From Caryophanales bacterium UBA4100 (GTDB lineage: Bacteria > Bacillota > Bacilli > Paenibacillales > UBA4045), in NCBI GenBank assembly GCA_002383285.1, contig DFXU01000111.1, positions 1-32,899 on the forward strand: DNA of 32,899 bases, written 5' to 3'. Below, in pieces: positions 23,214-30,654 of this stretch (the first letter of the stretch is position 1; every line of letters starts with the position of its first letter). A program made the translations under genes and the position numbers. The notes under the pieces were generated by a model. That model was not told the origin of the DNA, did no database searches, and saw only the letters and a program-made list of their open reading frames with translations.

Positions 23214-23972
23214 TCACTCTTTGGTGTATATCAAGATAGCATCCCTTAAGAATGCAGCTGTTCCTGGCTGAACCTTATCATAATAAGCGGTAAACCTTTC
23301 ATCCTCTACATACATCCGGGCAAGCCCAGCATGTGCTTCCTTGCTGTAATCACTCCAATAATAAGATAACCATTGCTTGTGTAAATCAGCCGCTTGTTGC
23401 GCGAGTTTACTTGCTGGATCACCAGTAAGGAAAGCTTCGGATAATGCGATCTCCAGTTGGTCGGCAAGCTTTGTCACCGACTCATGGTCCTCCTGTGTCA
23501 TGTTTTTAACCTTCTGATTAGATTTATCTACCCTATCATTTCCATACTTTTCGCGGATTTCTTCCCCATACTTTCTCTCGTTATCGTCAACCATTCTCTG
23601 CTTAAACCCTTCGAACTTTTCTGCGTTCGTCATTGTCAGCTTCCCTTCTGTTGCGGCTATTGTTTTTTCCAAATTTGCAATTAACGAATCTAGCTGTACT
23701 CTTCGCACTATTAACTTCTCATGATGCTCTCTTAGAGCACGTGCCCCATCATAGGAGGATGAGGTCATCAGGCTCTTAATATGATCCAAGCTGACCTCTA
23801 GCTGTCGGTAGAACAAGATTTGCTGTAGCCGATCTACCTCCGCTTGACCATACATACGATACCCCGATGAATTGATTCTGGCCGGCTTCAGAATGCCAAT
23901 CTCATCATAATACCTAAGTGTCCTGCTACTAACTCCTGCTAGTCGACTTAGTTTCTGTACGGTATATTCCAT
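23214..23972 (-). CDS. MerR-family activator with TipAS drug-binding domain
   Basis: A 252-residue regulator. The N-terminal MerR winged helix ('YTVQKLSRLAGVSSRTLRYY', 'GILKPARINSSGYRMYGQAE') leads into a long dimerisation helix, then a TipAS domain ('WLSYYWSDYSKEAHAGLARM', 'ERFTAYYDKVQPGTAAFLRD'). Relatives such as TipAL and B. subtilis Mta bind varied hydrophobic drugs and activate export genes and themselves. GGGAGG sits 9 nt before the start. The MerR-type promoter upstream of the gene points to autoregulation. No efflux gene is adjacent, so its other targets must lie elsewhere. Confidence 0.93.
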   Translation of the reverse strand: MEYTVQKLSRLAGVSSRTLRYYDEIGILKPARINSSGYRMYGQAEVDRLQQILFYRQLEVSLDHIKSLMTSSSYDGARALREHHEKLIVRRVQLDSLIANLEKTIAATEGKLTMTNAEKFEGFKQRMVDDNERKYGEEIREKYGNDRVDKSNQKVKNMTQEDHESVTKLADQLEIALSEAFLTGDPASKLAQQAADLHKQWLSYYWSDYSKEAHAGLARMYVEDERFTAYYDKVQPGTAAFLRDAILIYTKE

Positions 23973-23994
23973 CTATGATCCTCCCTATATTCTC

Positions 23995-24025
23995 ACTCTA
24001 CACCCTTACGTTACGTCAATGTCAA
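23995..24025 (-). promoter_or_regulatory. MerR-type promoter with 19-bp spacer
   Basis: On the minus strand, TTGACA (24025-24020) and TAGAGT (24000-23995) are 19 bp apart, the long spacing typical of promoters activated by MerR proteins. The spacer holds the near-palindrome TTGACGTAACGTAAGG. It lies 22 bp before the merR-type start codon. Confidence 0.75.
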
Positions 24026-24061
24026 CAGAAATTAAAGCCTAATATAGTACAAGCATAACCG

Positions 24062-24101
24062 AAAAAAAGAGCCGACAAGAGGTATCTCACTCTTGCGGCT
24101 C
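24062..24101 (-). terminator. Terminator of the des operon
   Basis: GAGCCGACAAGAG (24069-24081) pairs with CTCTTGCGGCTC (24090-24101), with one bulged base. On the minus strand it is followed by seven T residues. It lies directly after the desR stop. Confidence 0.88.
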
Positions 24102-24107
24102 CCATGA

Positions 24108-24707
24108 TTATTTGAACCAGCCCTTCTCCTTAAAGCGCATTATCGCTTCAATTCGATTCGTAACATGAAGCTTATCTAGAATAACGGAGATGTAATTACG
24201 TACTGTTCCGGTTGTAATATATAGCTGGCTCGCAATCTCCTTCGTGTTCTTACCATCGGCAATCAATACCAATACTTCCTTCTCCCGCTCAGTCAACGGA
24301 TTCTCCTCACCATAAGCCTCATCCACTAACTCCGCTGCATAAATGCGACGACCAGCAATAATGCTGCGAATGGACGTAGCTAACTCCTCACTTGGGCTGT
24401 CCTTGAGCAAATAACCGTCTACACCAGCCTTAAGCGCACGTTCAAAATATCCGGATCGAGAGAAGGTTGTTAGAATCATTATCTTCGTACCCAATCCCTT
24501 AAGCTCCTCTGCCGCATCAAGTCCACTCTTCACTGGCATCTCGATATCCATAATACATATATCTGGCTTATGAAGCTGAACGAGCTTAATCGCATCCTCA
24601 CCATTACTTGCAGTACCTACTACCTGCATATCCTCTTCCAAGTCCAATAGAGCAGCAAGAGCACCTAGTAGCATACGTTGATCTTCAGCGAGTACAATTC
24701 GTATCAT
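24108..24707 (-). CDS. desR: Response regulator DesR (NarL/LuxR family)
   Basis: A 199-residue regulator. The receiver domain has the phosphoacceptor D54 ('CIMDIEMPVK'), the acidic pocket 'AEDQ' and Lys in 'YLLKDSPSEE'. The C-terminal LuxR helix-turn-helix reads 'NPLTEREKEVLVLIADGKNT' and 'GTVRNYISVILDKL'. Phosphorylated DesR activates the desaturase gene at low temperature in B. subtilis. The start ATG overlaps the desK stop by 4 bases. Gene order and content match the B. subtilis des-desK-desR operon, so the name is well supported. Confidence 0.94.
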   Translation of the reverse strand: MIRIVLAEDQRMLLGALAALLDLEEDMQVVGTASNGEDAIKLVQLHKPDICIMDIEMPVKSGLDAAEELKGLGTKIMILTTFSRSGYFERALKAGVDGYLLKDSPSEELATSIRSIIAGRRIYAAELVDEAYGEENPLTEREKEVLVLIADGKNTKEIASQLYITTGTVRNYISVILDKLHVTNRIEAIMRFKEKGWFK

Positions 24708-25843
24708 TCTCCTGCCTCCACTTCTAGAGCTTGATTGAAGACATTCGGCACTTTAATAATAAGTATCAAGCCTTTGTCAGATACAATATCCATACTTCCA
24801 TTAACAAATTCGAGACGTTCTCTCATACCTCTGATTCCATTACCTCTAGTAAAGAGAGTATCAGTAGCTATACCAATTCCATCATCCTTCACCTTCACAA
24901 CCAGCTCTGTAGTTGTGGGCTCAATAGTAATTGTACATGTAGTAGTTCCACTATGCTTAACAATATTAGTTACCGCTTCCTTCAAGCACATGCTAAGTAC
25001 ATTTTCAATTAACAAGGAGGTATTGGTCAGTTTAGGGTCACCTTCGAGCACAAATTCAATCTGAGCCGCATTCAGAAATTGCTCAATTCGGAGCATCTCA
25101 TCCTCTAATCTTGTTCCACGCATCTCAGTAACGATTTCTCGGACTTCCTTTAATGCTGTTCTCGCCGTCTGCCGAACATCGTTGATCTCAGCCTCTGCTC
25201 GAATAGGATTGCTATTAATTAACTTTACAGCTAGATCACTCTTTAATCCTATTAATGAGAGCTTCTGACCGAGGGTATCGTGAAGATCTCTAGCGATCCT
25301 CTGGCGTTCTTCCAGCTTAACAAGCTCGGATATTCTCTTATTCGCATCCTCTAGCTGGCCTTGAAGCTTATCGCTTTTGTTACGATTATAAGTTGTTACA
25401 GGCAAGAGAATAACACCAATAACACTAACTAGTATAAAGGGAATCTGTGTTAGGAAAACAGCGTTCTTCGTTACAAATTGGTAGTTGATCGTTGCAAGTG
25501 TAGTTATTAAATGAATGGAGTAAAAGGTAAAAAAACTAATCCGATTCTGAATGTTCCCAATAAAGAAAGCTAAGAATAGCGCGAAGTATACATAACCGAA
25601 TAATAAGGACATCGTAATCGAGATCACCATCTGTAAACTCGTCCAGAAGTAAACTAGCCATCCTCTTGAAACGAAGGATAGCACATAACAAACGAAGAAC
25701 ACAATAATCATGATGATGCCAATAACAAGCTCGTATGTGGAGGAAGATCGTAAAATAAAGTAAAAGGGTAGAATATAGAAGACTACCCACACGTATGGAC
25801 TTAAACCTGTGTTCCTATGAAATATTGAATGCCACTTCTGCAC
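24704..25843 (-). CDS. desK: Thermosensor histidine kinase DesK
   Basis: A 379-residue membrane kinase. Four or five membrane segments fill residues 15-150. A coiled-coil linker ('KLQGQLEDANKRISELVKLE') leads to the HisKA_3 domain with the phospho-His at residue 188 ('RQRIARDLHDTLGQKLSLIG'), the same number as in B. subtilis DesK. The ATPase domain has 'CLKEAVTNIVKHS' (N-box), 'VKDDGIGI' and 'GNGIRGMRERL'. In B. subtilis it senses membrane thickness and fluidity and switches between phosphatase and kinase. The start is GTG 25843, 5 bp after the des stop, with its GGAGGG site inside the end of des. Confidence 0.94.
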   Translation of the reverse strand: MQKWHSIFHRNTGLSPYVWVVFYILPFYFILRSSSTYELVIGIIMIIVFFVCYVLSFVSRGWLVYFWTSLQMVISITMSLLFGYVYFALFLAFFIGNIQNRISFFTFYSIHLITTLATINYQFVTKNAVFLTQIPFILVSVIGVILLPVTTYNRNKSDKLQGQLEDANKRISELVKLEERQRIARDLHDTLGQKLSLIGLKSDLAVKLINSNPIRAEAEINDVRQTARTALKEVREIVTEMRGTRLEDEMLRIEQFLNAAQIEFVLEGDPKLTNTSLLIENVLSMCLKEAVTNIVKHSGTTTCTITIEPTTTELVVKVKDDGIGIATDTLFTRGNGIRGMRERLEFVNGSMDIVSDKGLILIIKVPNVFNQALEVEAGE

Positions 25844-25848
25844 CTTGG

Positions 25849-26934
25849 TTATTCGCCCTCCAACCTCGGATTGGGAATTTTCAAGTGATCTACTACAGAA
25901 TCCTGATTCTTAATTAAATGCTTGATATCATTAAATCCTACAAATGTCTTACTATGCTCATCCCACAGTCGATGATTAAGCGATTTGAGGCTGGTCCTAA
26001 GTGTAATTGTAGTTGCCTTCTGAAGTGGAGGAACTGCATTATGCGCCTTCTCCAAATTATAATTCGGTATCTTCGGACTTAGATGATGAACATGATGAAA
26101 GCCGATATTACCAGTTATCCATTGTAGCAGCTTCGGTAGCTTATAATATGAGCTTCCTTCGACTGCTGCTTTCAAATAACTCCATTCATCTTGATTCTCG
26201 AAGTAAGAATCCTCAAACTGATGCTGCACATAGAACAGCCAGATCCCCAGCATACCTGATATCATAAAAATTGGAGCTTGAATCAATACAAATGCCTGCC
26301 AGCCAATGGCCCAAATTAACAAACCGTATAGGGCAACAAGGGAGATGTTGGTAATGTAAGTATTGATTTTCTCCTTCCTTCTCGCACCCTTCACATTCAT
26401 ACGATACTGAATAAGGAAGACACCAATAGGTCCTAAGAATAACATGGTTACTGGATTGCGATATACACGATAAGCCATTCGTCGAATCCAAGAAGACTTC
26501 GTATATTCTTCTACTGTAAGAAGCCACATATCTCCCGTTCCCCGCTTATCAAGATTGCTGCTTGTCGCGTGATGGATGGAATGACTATTCTTCCATTGCT
26601 GATATGGAATTAATGTAAGGATCCCGGTAAGCGTTCCAATTATGTCATTAGCTAAGCGATTCTTGAAGAACGATTGATGGGTACAGTCATGGCATATGAT
26701 AAAAGTCCGAACTAAGAATCCTGAGGATAGAAGGACAAATGGGATTGCAAGCCAGTAGGAAATCGATAAACTTAAGTATGCTGCATACCAGAATATCACT
26801 AGAGGTCCCAGTGTATTAAAGATCTGTCTTATGCTCGACTTCGTGTCCGTAATCTCATAAGGAGCAACATTCTTCTTTAAGCTGTTTAGTTTTGATGTAG
26901 TCAATGTGTGTATTCCTCTCTTTGTGTTGTTCAT
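25849..26934 (-). CDS. des: Membrane acyl-lipid desaturase Des
   Basis: A desaturase of up to 361 residues with the three His clusters of di-iron membrane desaturases: 'HDCTHQ' (H82-H86), 'HSIHHATSSNLDKRGTGDMW' (H118, H121, H122) and 'GFHHVHHLSPKIPNY'. Hydrophobic segments lie between them. It closely resembles B. subtilis Des, which puts a delta-5 double bond in membrane phospholipid acyl chains after cold shock, taking electrons from ferredoxin or flavodoxin. ATG 26934 has no ribosome site. TTG 26904 has GAGAGG 10 nt upstream and gives an N-terminus that aligns better with the Bacillus protein, so it may be the true start. First gene of the des-desK-desR operon. Confidence 0.95.
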   Translation of the reverse strand: MNNTKRGIHTLTTSKLNSLKKNVAPYEITDTKSSIRQIFNTLGPLVIFWYAAYLSLSISYWLAIPFVLLSSGFLVRTFIICHDCTHQSFFKNRLANDIIGTLTGILTLIPYQQWKNSHSIHHATSSNLDKRGTGDMWLLTVEEYTKSSWIRRMAYRVYRNPVTMLFLGPIGVFLIQYRMNVKGARRKEKINTYITNISLVALYGLLIWAIGWQAFVLIQAPIFMISGMLGIWLFYVQHQFEDSYFENQDEWSYLKAAVEGSSYYKLPKLLQWITGNIGFHHVHHLSPKIPNYNLEKAHNAVPPLQKATTITLRTSLKSLNHRLWDEHSKTFVGFNDIKHLIKNQDSVVDHLKIPNPRLEGE

Positions 26935-27018
26935 AGTGAAGTTATCTAACTATCGTATTATACACTTATTATAGTGAACACGTCCAAAAGTTAATAGTCA
27001 TAAACGTCTAGTCGCGAG

Positions 27019-27034
27019 TATGACAAATGTCATA
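27019..27034 (-). promoter_or_regulatory. Candidate DesR operator upstream of des
   Basis: TATGACA-AA-TGTCATA is a 16-bp inverted repeat with 7-bp perfect arms. It lies 52-66 bp upstream of two candidate -10 boxes for des (minus-strand TATAAT at 26962-26957 and 26973-26968). A further GTTTATGACT half-site-like sequence lies nearer the promoter. Two DesR sites upstream of des are known in B. subtilis, and the position fits an activator. The sequence match to the published site was not checked. Confidence 0.6.
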
Positions 27035-27069
27035 TATAAATATCTAATCCAATATTCGATACACTATCT

Positions 27070-30051
27070 TTAGATCATCAGTATGTCCCGGATATCCTGC
27101 TCAGTTAGTGAGGATATTGCCTCCTCACCAGGCTGAATCACTTTCTCAATAAGGCTCTTCTTGGCCATCTGTAGCTCATACATCTTATTCTCCACAGTGC
27201 CATGGGCAACAAGACGAATGACTTGGACTACATTCTTCTGACCTATACGATGTGCACGGTCGGCTGCCTGTTGCTCCACCGCGGGATTCCACCAAAGATC
27301 GTATAGAATAACGGTATCCGCTCCTGTCAGATTCAATCCCGTCCCTCCTGCCTTTAAGGAGATAAGGAATAAGTCCTTCTCCCCATCATTAAATCTATTG
27401 CATAGCTTCAAACGATCGGAGGTTGGGGTTTGGCCATCCAAGTAGAAGAATGGAACTCCCTGGTACCCTAGCTCTCGACCGATTAATTCGAGCATCTTAG
27501 TGAATTGGGAGAAGATCAGCATTCGCTTTCCTGCACTTCTGCACTCCTCCACAATCTCCATTAGCTGCTCGAATTTGGCTGAACGTCCAGTGTAACCATC
27601 TACGAATAGCGCTGGATGGCAGCATAGCTGGCGAAGGCGAGTTATGCCTGCTAAGATTCGAATTCGATTATTCTGAAAGTCGTTATCATCCAGATGTTTG
27701 AGCGTCTCTTGTTGCAGCTTGGCTAGATAGGCCGCGTATAGCTTCTTCTGATCAGGTAATAGCTCAGAAGCCTGCAAAGTCTCAATCTTCTCAGGCAACT
27801 CCTTTAGAACATCGCTCTTCAATCGACGCAGGAGGAAGGGACGGATCCGTTTCGCCACTTGCTCTCGGGCTAAGTCGTTGAATGCGCTTCTCTCTTGGAA
27901 CAGCTCGGGGAACACCACATCGAAGATCGACCACAGCTCCTGGATAGCATTCTCCATCGGTGTTCCAGTTAATGCAAAGCGATGTCGAGCTTGAATTTGC
28001 TTTACTGCACGCGAAGTCTGTGAAGCATAATTCTTGAAGGTCTGTGCCTCGTCCAAGAAGAGCGTATGAAACGCTAACTCCGCTAATGGATTGATATCCC
28101 TACGTAATAATGGGTATGAGGTAATAATTACATCCGTATGAGATGCCTTATTAAGTGCACCTAAACGTTCAGTTTTCGTCCCATCTAGAATGACAGCTTG
28201 GATCTCGGGGGCAAATTTCTTAATTTCATTATGCCAGTTGTATACAAGTGATGCTGGGCAGACAATTAATACCGGTAAGGCTAGTTTTCTAATCTCTTCT
28301 AATTCTGAGACTATATATGTAATACTCTGTAATGTCTTACCCAGACCCATGTCGTCGGCTAGAATACCTCCGAAATGATAATGCGCCAATGTCTTCAACC
28401 ATTGATATCCATACTTCTGATAATCCCTCAACACATCAGTCAAGCTGTCGGGTATGGGGAAATCTAGATTGTCTGGATTTCGCAAATTCTCCAATAGCCT
28501 GCGAAACGATTTACTAAGCTTTATAGTGCTCCCAAGCTCCCTTGACTCCAGTAGATGAAGACCGTGCAAGATCGGAAGCTGACCTTCTGCTCCATTCAAA
28601 TCACCACTACGGATGCCTACCTCATTCATAAAACGAATGATTTCCTGAAATTCCTTGTTTTCTAGCGGTAACAACGCCCCATTAGACAATCGATAGTATT
28701 TGCGCTTCTCCTCTAGTGACTTCAGTAGATTACGAATTTCCGATTCAGGAATTCCATCCATATCAAAGCGGAATTCTAACCAATCAGTACGTTCATCCAC
28801 ATTCACAGCTATCCTCGGAGCAGCATGTCCTGTGTGAAGACGTTCCTTTACTGCAGTAGTTGCATAAACTTGAACCAGCTTCTCAAGCTGCGGCATGAGA
28901 TGGAACATGAAATTGTATTCTGCTGCTTCATCATCCAAGAAGTATCCACCTTCAGTCTTAAGGAAGGCGGCTTGCTCCAGCAGATCTAGAATCTGCACCT
29001 CCCGGTCGTTATCTCGCACTAGAATATGGCTTGATCCTCGCTTCTGAACATTAATTTCGAATGGTGGAATTAAGATAATATCGCCATACTGAAATTCGAG
29101 ACCAGCTAACAGTCTATTCTTTACGCGATCCAAGTACAGCCTAGCCTTAAGCTGTGGTTGTACAATCCGACTTGCTACTGACTGACTCATATGAACATGG
29201 CCTAGCTTCCTAAGTCCAGGCACTACCTTATCCACGAAGGACTCCATCTGAATATGCGGGATGTGAATGAGATCATCATATGATGTCTCGAGCATCTTTC
29301 TTAGACCTAAAAGCTTCATGCACTGATCATAACGGAGCCTTAATAGTTTACCTTTAAGTAGGATCATTTCATACGACTCCATGATCTCAATTTCTTCCAG
29401 TCCAATCATATGTAATTGATATCCGCTCGAATCAACTACGGTTCCGCTCTCACCTTCATGGTCTTGATCAATCTCAAATCTTAGTGGGAGCTCATCTTCA
29501 GACAGCTGGATTCCGTAATATGTACGATTATTATGTTCAAGTAGTGTATTAGGTGCCACTATCAGATTGGGAAGAAGTCCTTCCCACGCTGATGGCGGAA
29601 CAAGTATCATACGATCATCTCTTACATGATTAGGACGAATCAAGTACGTGCTCGAAATTTCATTATACATCATCTCAGTACGATAAACTTGAATCAACTG
29701 ACTTATAATAGTCAGATTGCTCTGATCGAAACTATGGAGCCCGGGGTCATAAGTAAATTGCTTCGAGAACACATATTGCTCTCTACGATCAATTCGATCA
29801 AGAAGCTCTCTAATCTTGTGTACAACATATAGCCGCTTTACTCCAATCTTCATCTCTATAGCAAATAGGAGCTTCTGAAATGTATAGGGATAAAGTTTAA
29901 CTGTAAACTCAACATCAAGAATTTCTCTAGAATCGTATAGGGATCTGTAACCAATCAGGGGCTTGGGTTTGTTATCAAACAGCCCCAGCATCCCGTTCAC
30001 CTGTTTAGTATGCTGCTGAACATTCCAATCATGATCATCAAGATTGCTCAT
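27070..30051 (-). CDS. SNF2-family DEAD/H-box ATPase (bacterial Swi2/Snf2 helicase)
   Basis: A 993-residue protein. A long N-terminal region of about 500 residues of bacterial SNF2-associated type carries no clear motif; I see no SWIM zinc finger. The two RecA-like domains follow: motif I 'ADDMGLGKTLQSI' (near 560), motif II 'LFLDEAQTFKN' (near 668), motif III 'ALTGTPMEN', motif V 'LKAGGTGLNLTGADTVI' and motif VI 'QAADRAHRIGQ' (near 927). Such proteins move along double-stranded DNA using ATP. Bacterial relatives can remodel RNA polymerase or repair complexes, or join defence islands. No defence genes are adjacent, so a housekeeping or repair role is more likely. AAAGGA precedes the ATG. Confidence 0.94.
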   Translation of the reverse strand: MSNLDDHDWNVQQHTKQVNGMLGLFDNKPKPLIGYRSLYDSREILDVEFTVKLYPYTFQKLLFAIEMKIGVKRLYVVHKIRELLDRIDRREQYVFSKQFTYDPGLHSFDQSNLTIISQLIQVYRTEMMYNEISSTYLIRPNHVRDDRMILVPPSAWEGLLPNLIVAPNTLLEHNNRTYYGIQLSEDELPLRFEIDQDHEGESGTVVDSSGYQLHMIGLEEIEIMESYEMILLKGKLLRLRYDQCMKLLGLRKMLETSYDDLIHIPHIQMESFVDKVVPGLRKLGHVHMSQSVASRIVQPQLKARLYLDRVKNRLLAGLEFQYGDIILIPPFEINVQKRGSSHILVRDNDREVQILDLLEQAAFLKTEGGYFLDDEAAEYNFMFHLMPQLEKLVQVYATTAVKERLHTGHAAPRIAVNVDERTDWLEFRFDMDGIPESEIRNLLKSLEEKRKYYRLSNGALLPLENKEFQEIIRFMNEVGIRSGDLNGAEGQLPILHGLHLLESRELGSTIKLSKSFRRLLENLRNPDNLDFPIPDSLTDVLRDYQKYGYQWLKTLAHYHFGGILADDMGLGKTLQSITYIVSELEEIRKLALPVLIVCPASLVYNWHNEIKKFAPEIQAVILDGTKTERLGALNKASHTDVIITSYPLLRRDINPLAELAFHTLFLDEAQTFKNYASQTSRAVKQIQARHRFALTGTPMENAIQELWSIFDVVFPELFQERSAFNDLAREQVAKRIRPFLLRRLKSDVLKELPEKIETLQASELLPDQKKLYAAYLAKLQQETLKHLDDNDFQNNRIRILAGITRLRQLCCHPALFVDGYTGRSAKFEQLMEIVEECRSAGKRMLIFSQFTKMLELIGRELGYQGVPFFYLDGQTPTSDRLKLCNRFNDGEKDLFLISLKAGGTGLNLTGADTVILYDLWWNPAVEQQAADRAHRIGQKNVVQVIRLVAHGTVENKMYELQMAKKSLIEKVIQPGEEAISSLTEQDIRDILMI

Positions 30052-30087
30052 TGTGTTGTCCTTTCTAATCGTGTGAATCCATATTTA

Positions 30088-30116
30088 TTCTTATATGATA
30101 TATCTTCTAACGCCAA
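30088..30116 (-). promoter_or_regulatory. Candidate promoter of the SNF2 gene
   Basis: On the minus strand, TTGGCG (30116-30111) and TAAGAA (30093-30088) are 17 bp apart, about 37 bp before the start. The -10 is moderate. Confidence 0.4.
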
Positions 30117-30135
30117 AAATATAGCGAGCTAAGTA

Positions 30136-30177
30136 TAGTTTATAGTATAGACTAATTATGGTTTATACTATAAACTA
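30136..30177. promoter_or_regulatory. Two 19-bp palindromic operators for the MarR regulator
   Basis: Site 1 (30136-30154) is TAGTTTATAGTATAGACTA and site 2 (30159-30177) is TGGTTTATACTATAAACTA. Both fit the palindrome TAGTTTATANTATAAACTA with one mismatch each. Their centres are 23 bp apart, about two helical turns, and site 2 ends 23 bp before the MarR start. The core GTTTATACTATAAAC of site 2 is a perfect odd-centred palindrome. MarR proteins bind such palindromes as dimers, so autorepression of the MarR-MMPL unit is likely. Confidence 0.8.
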
Positions 30178-30200
30178 GTTTGAAATGACTAAGGGGGGAT

Positions 30201-30650
30201 ATGATGACAGATCCAAGGATTGCAGAAGCTGTTGAGCTATTCGAAGAAGTATTGGTATATGGAACAGAGCGTCTATTACGAACAGTGGACAACCCAATCT
30301 GGGATGAATACTCTCGCGAACAAATTCAAGTACTGAAATTGATTGCTAAGGAGGGCTCCTTAACGTCCAGACGTTTAGCCTCTCTGCAGGCTGTTCACAA
30401 AAGCGCTGTATCAATCCGCATCAAGAAATTATTGAGCAATGAATTAATCCGCATCGTGGAATCCAAAGATAAACGAGAGAAATTGTTAGAATTAACGAGT
30501 GCTGGTCATGAAATCGTAAGACAATCTAATCATGTGCTTTCTGAATACCTTCAACACCTTATGACAGATCGAATTGATGACGTAGAGTTCGAACAATTTC
30601 TACTCTTATTTAGAAAGCTCAGAACAATAATGAAAATGGAAGAGGTATAA
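30201..30650 (+). CDS. MarR-family transcriptional regulator
   Basis: About 149 residues. The winged helix-turn-helix reads 'EQIQVLKLIAKEGSLTSRRL' then 'LQAVHKSAVSIRIKKLLSNE', with the wing 'LIRIVESKDKREKLLELTSA'; terminal helices form the dimer interface. MarR repressors respond to small phenolic or drug-like ligands, or to redox. Start is ATG 30201 or ATG 30204, both close to AGGGGGG; 30204 is better spaced. It precedes the MMPL gene by 4 bases, giving the standard regulator-exporter operon, and has two operator-like palindromes upstream. Confidence 0.93.
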   Translation: MMTDPRIAEAVELFEEVLVYGTERLLRTVDNPIWDEYSREQIQVLKLIAKEGSLTSRRLASLQAVHKSAVSIRIKKLLSNELIRIVESKDKREKLLELTSAGHEIVRQSNHVLSEYLQHLMTDRIDDVEFEQFLLLFRKLRTIMKMEEV

Positions 30651-30654
30651 TATC

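Noticed and set aside
26213..26527. 104-residue frame inside des on the same strand
   Set aside because: It is an out-of-frame shadow of the desaturase, with no ribosome site and no domain.
27070..30051. SNF2 helicase as part of a defence island
   Set aside because: Its neighbours are the des operon and a MarR-MMPL pair. There is no nuclease, methyltransferase, PLD or other defence partner, and no signs of mobility.
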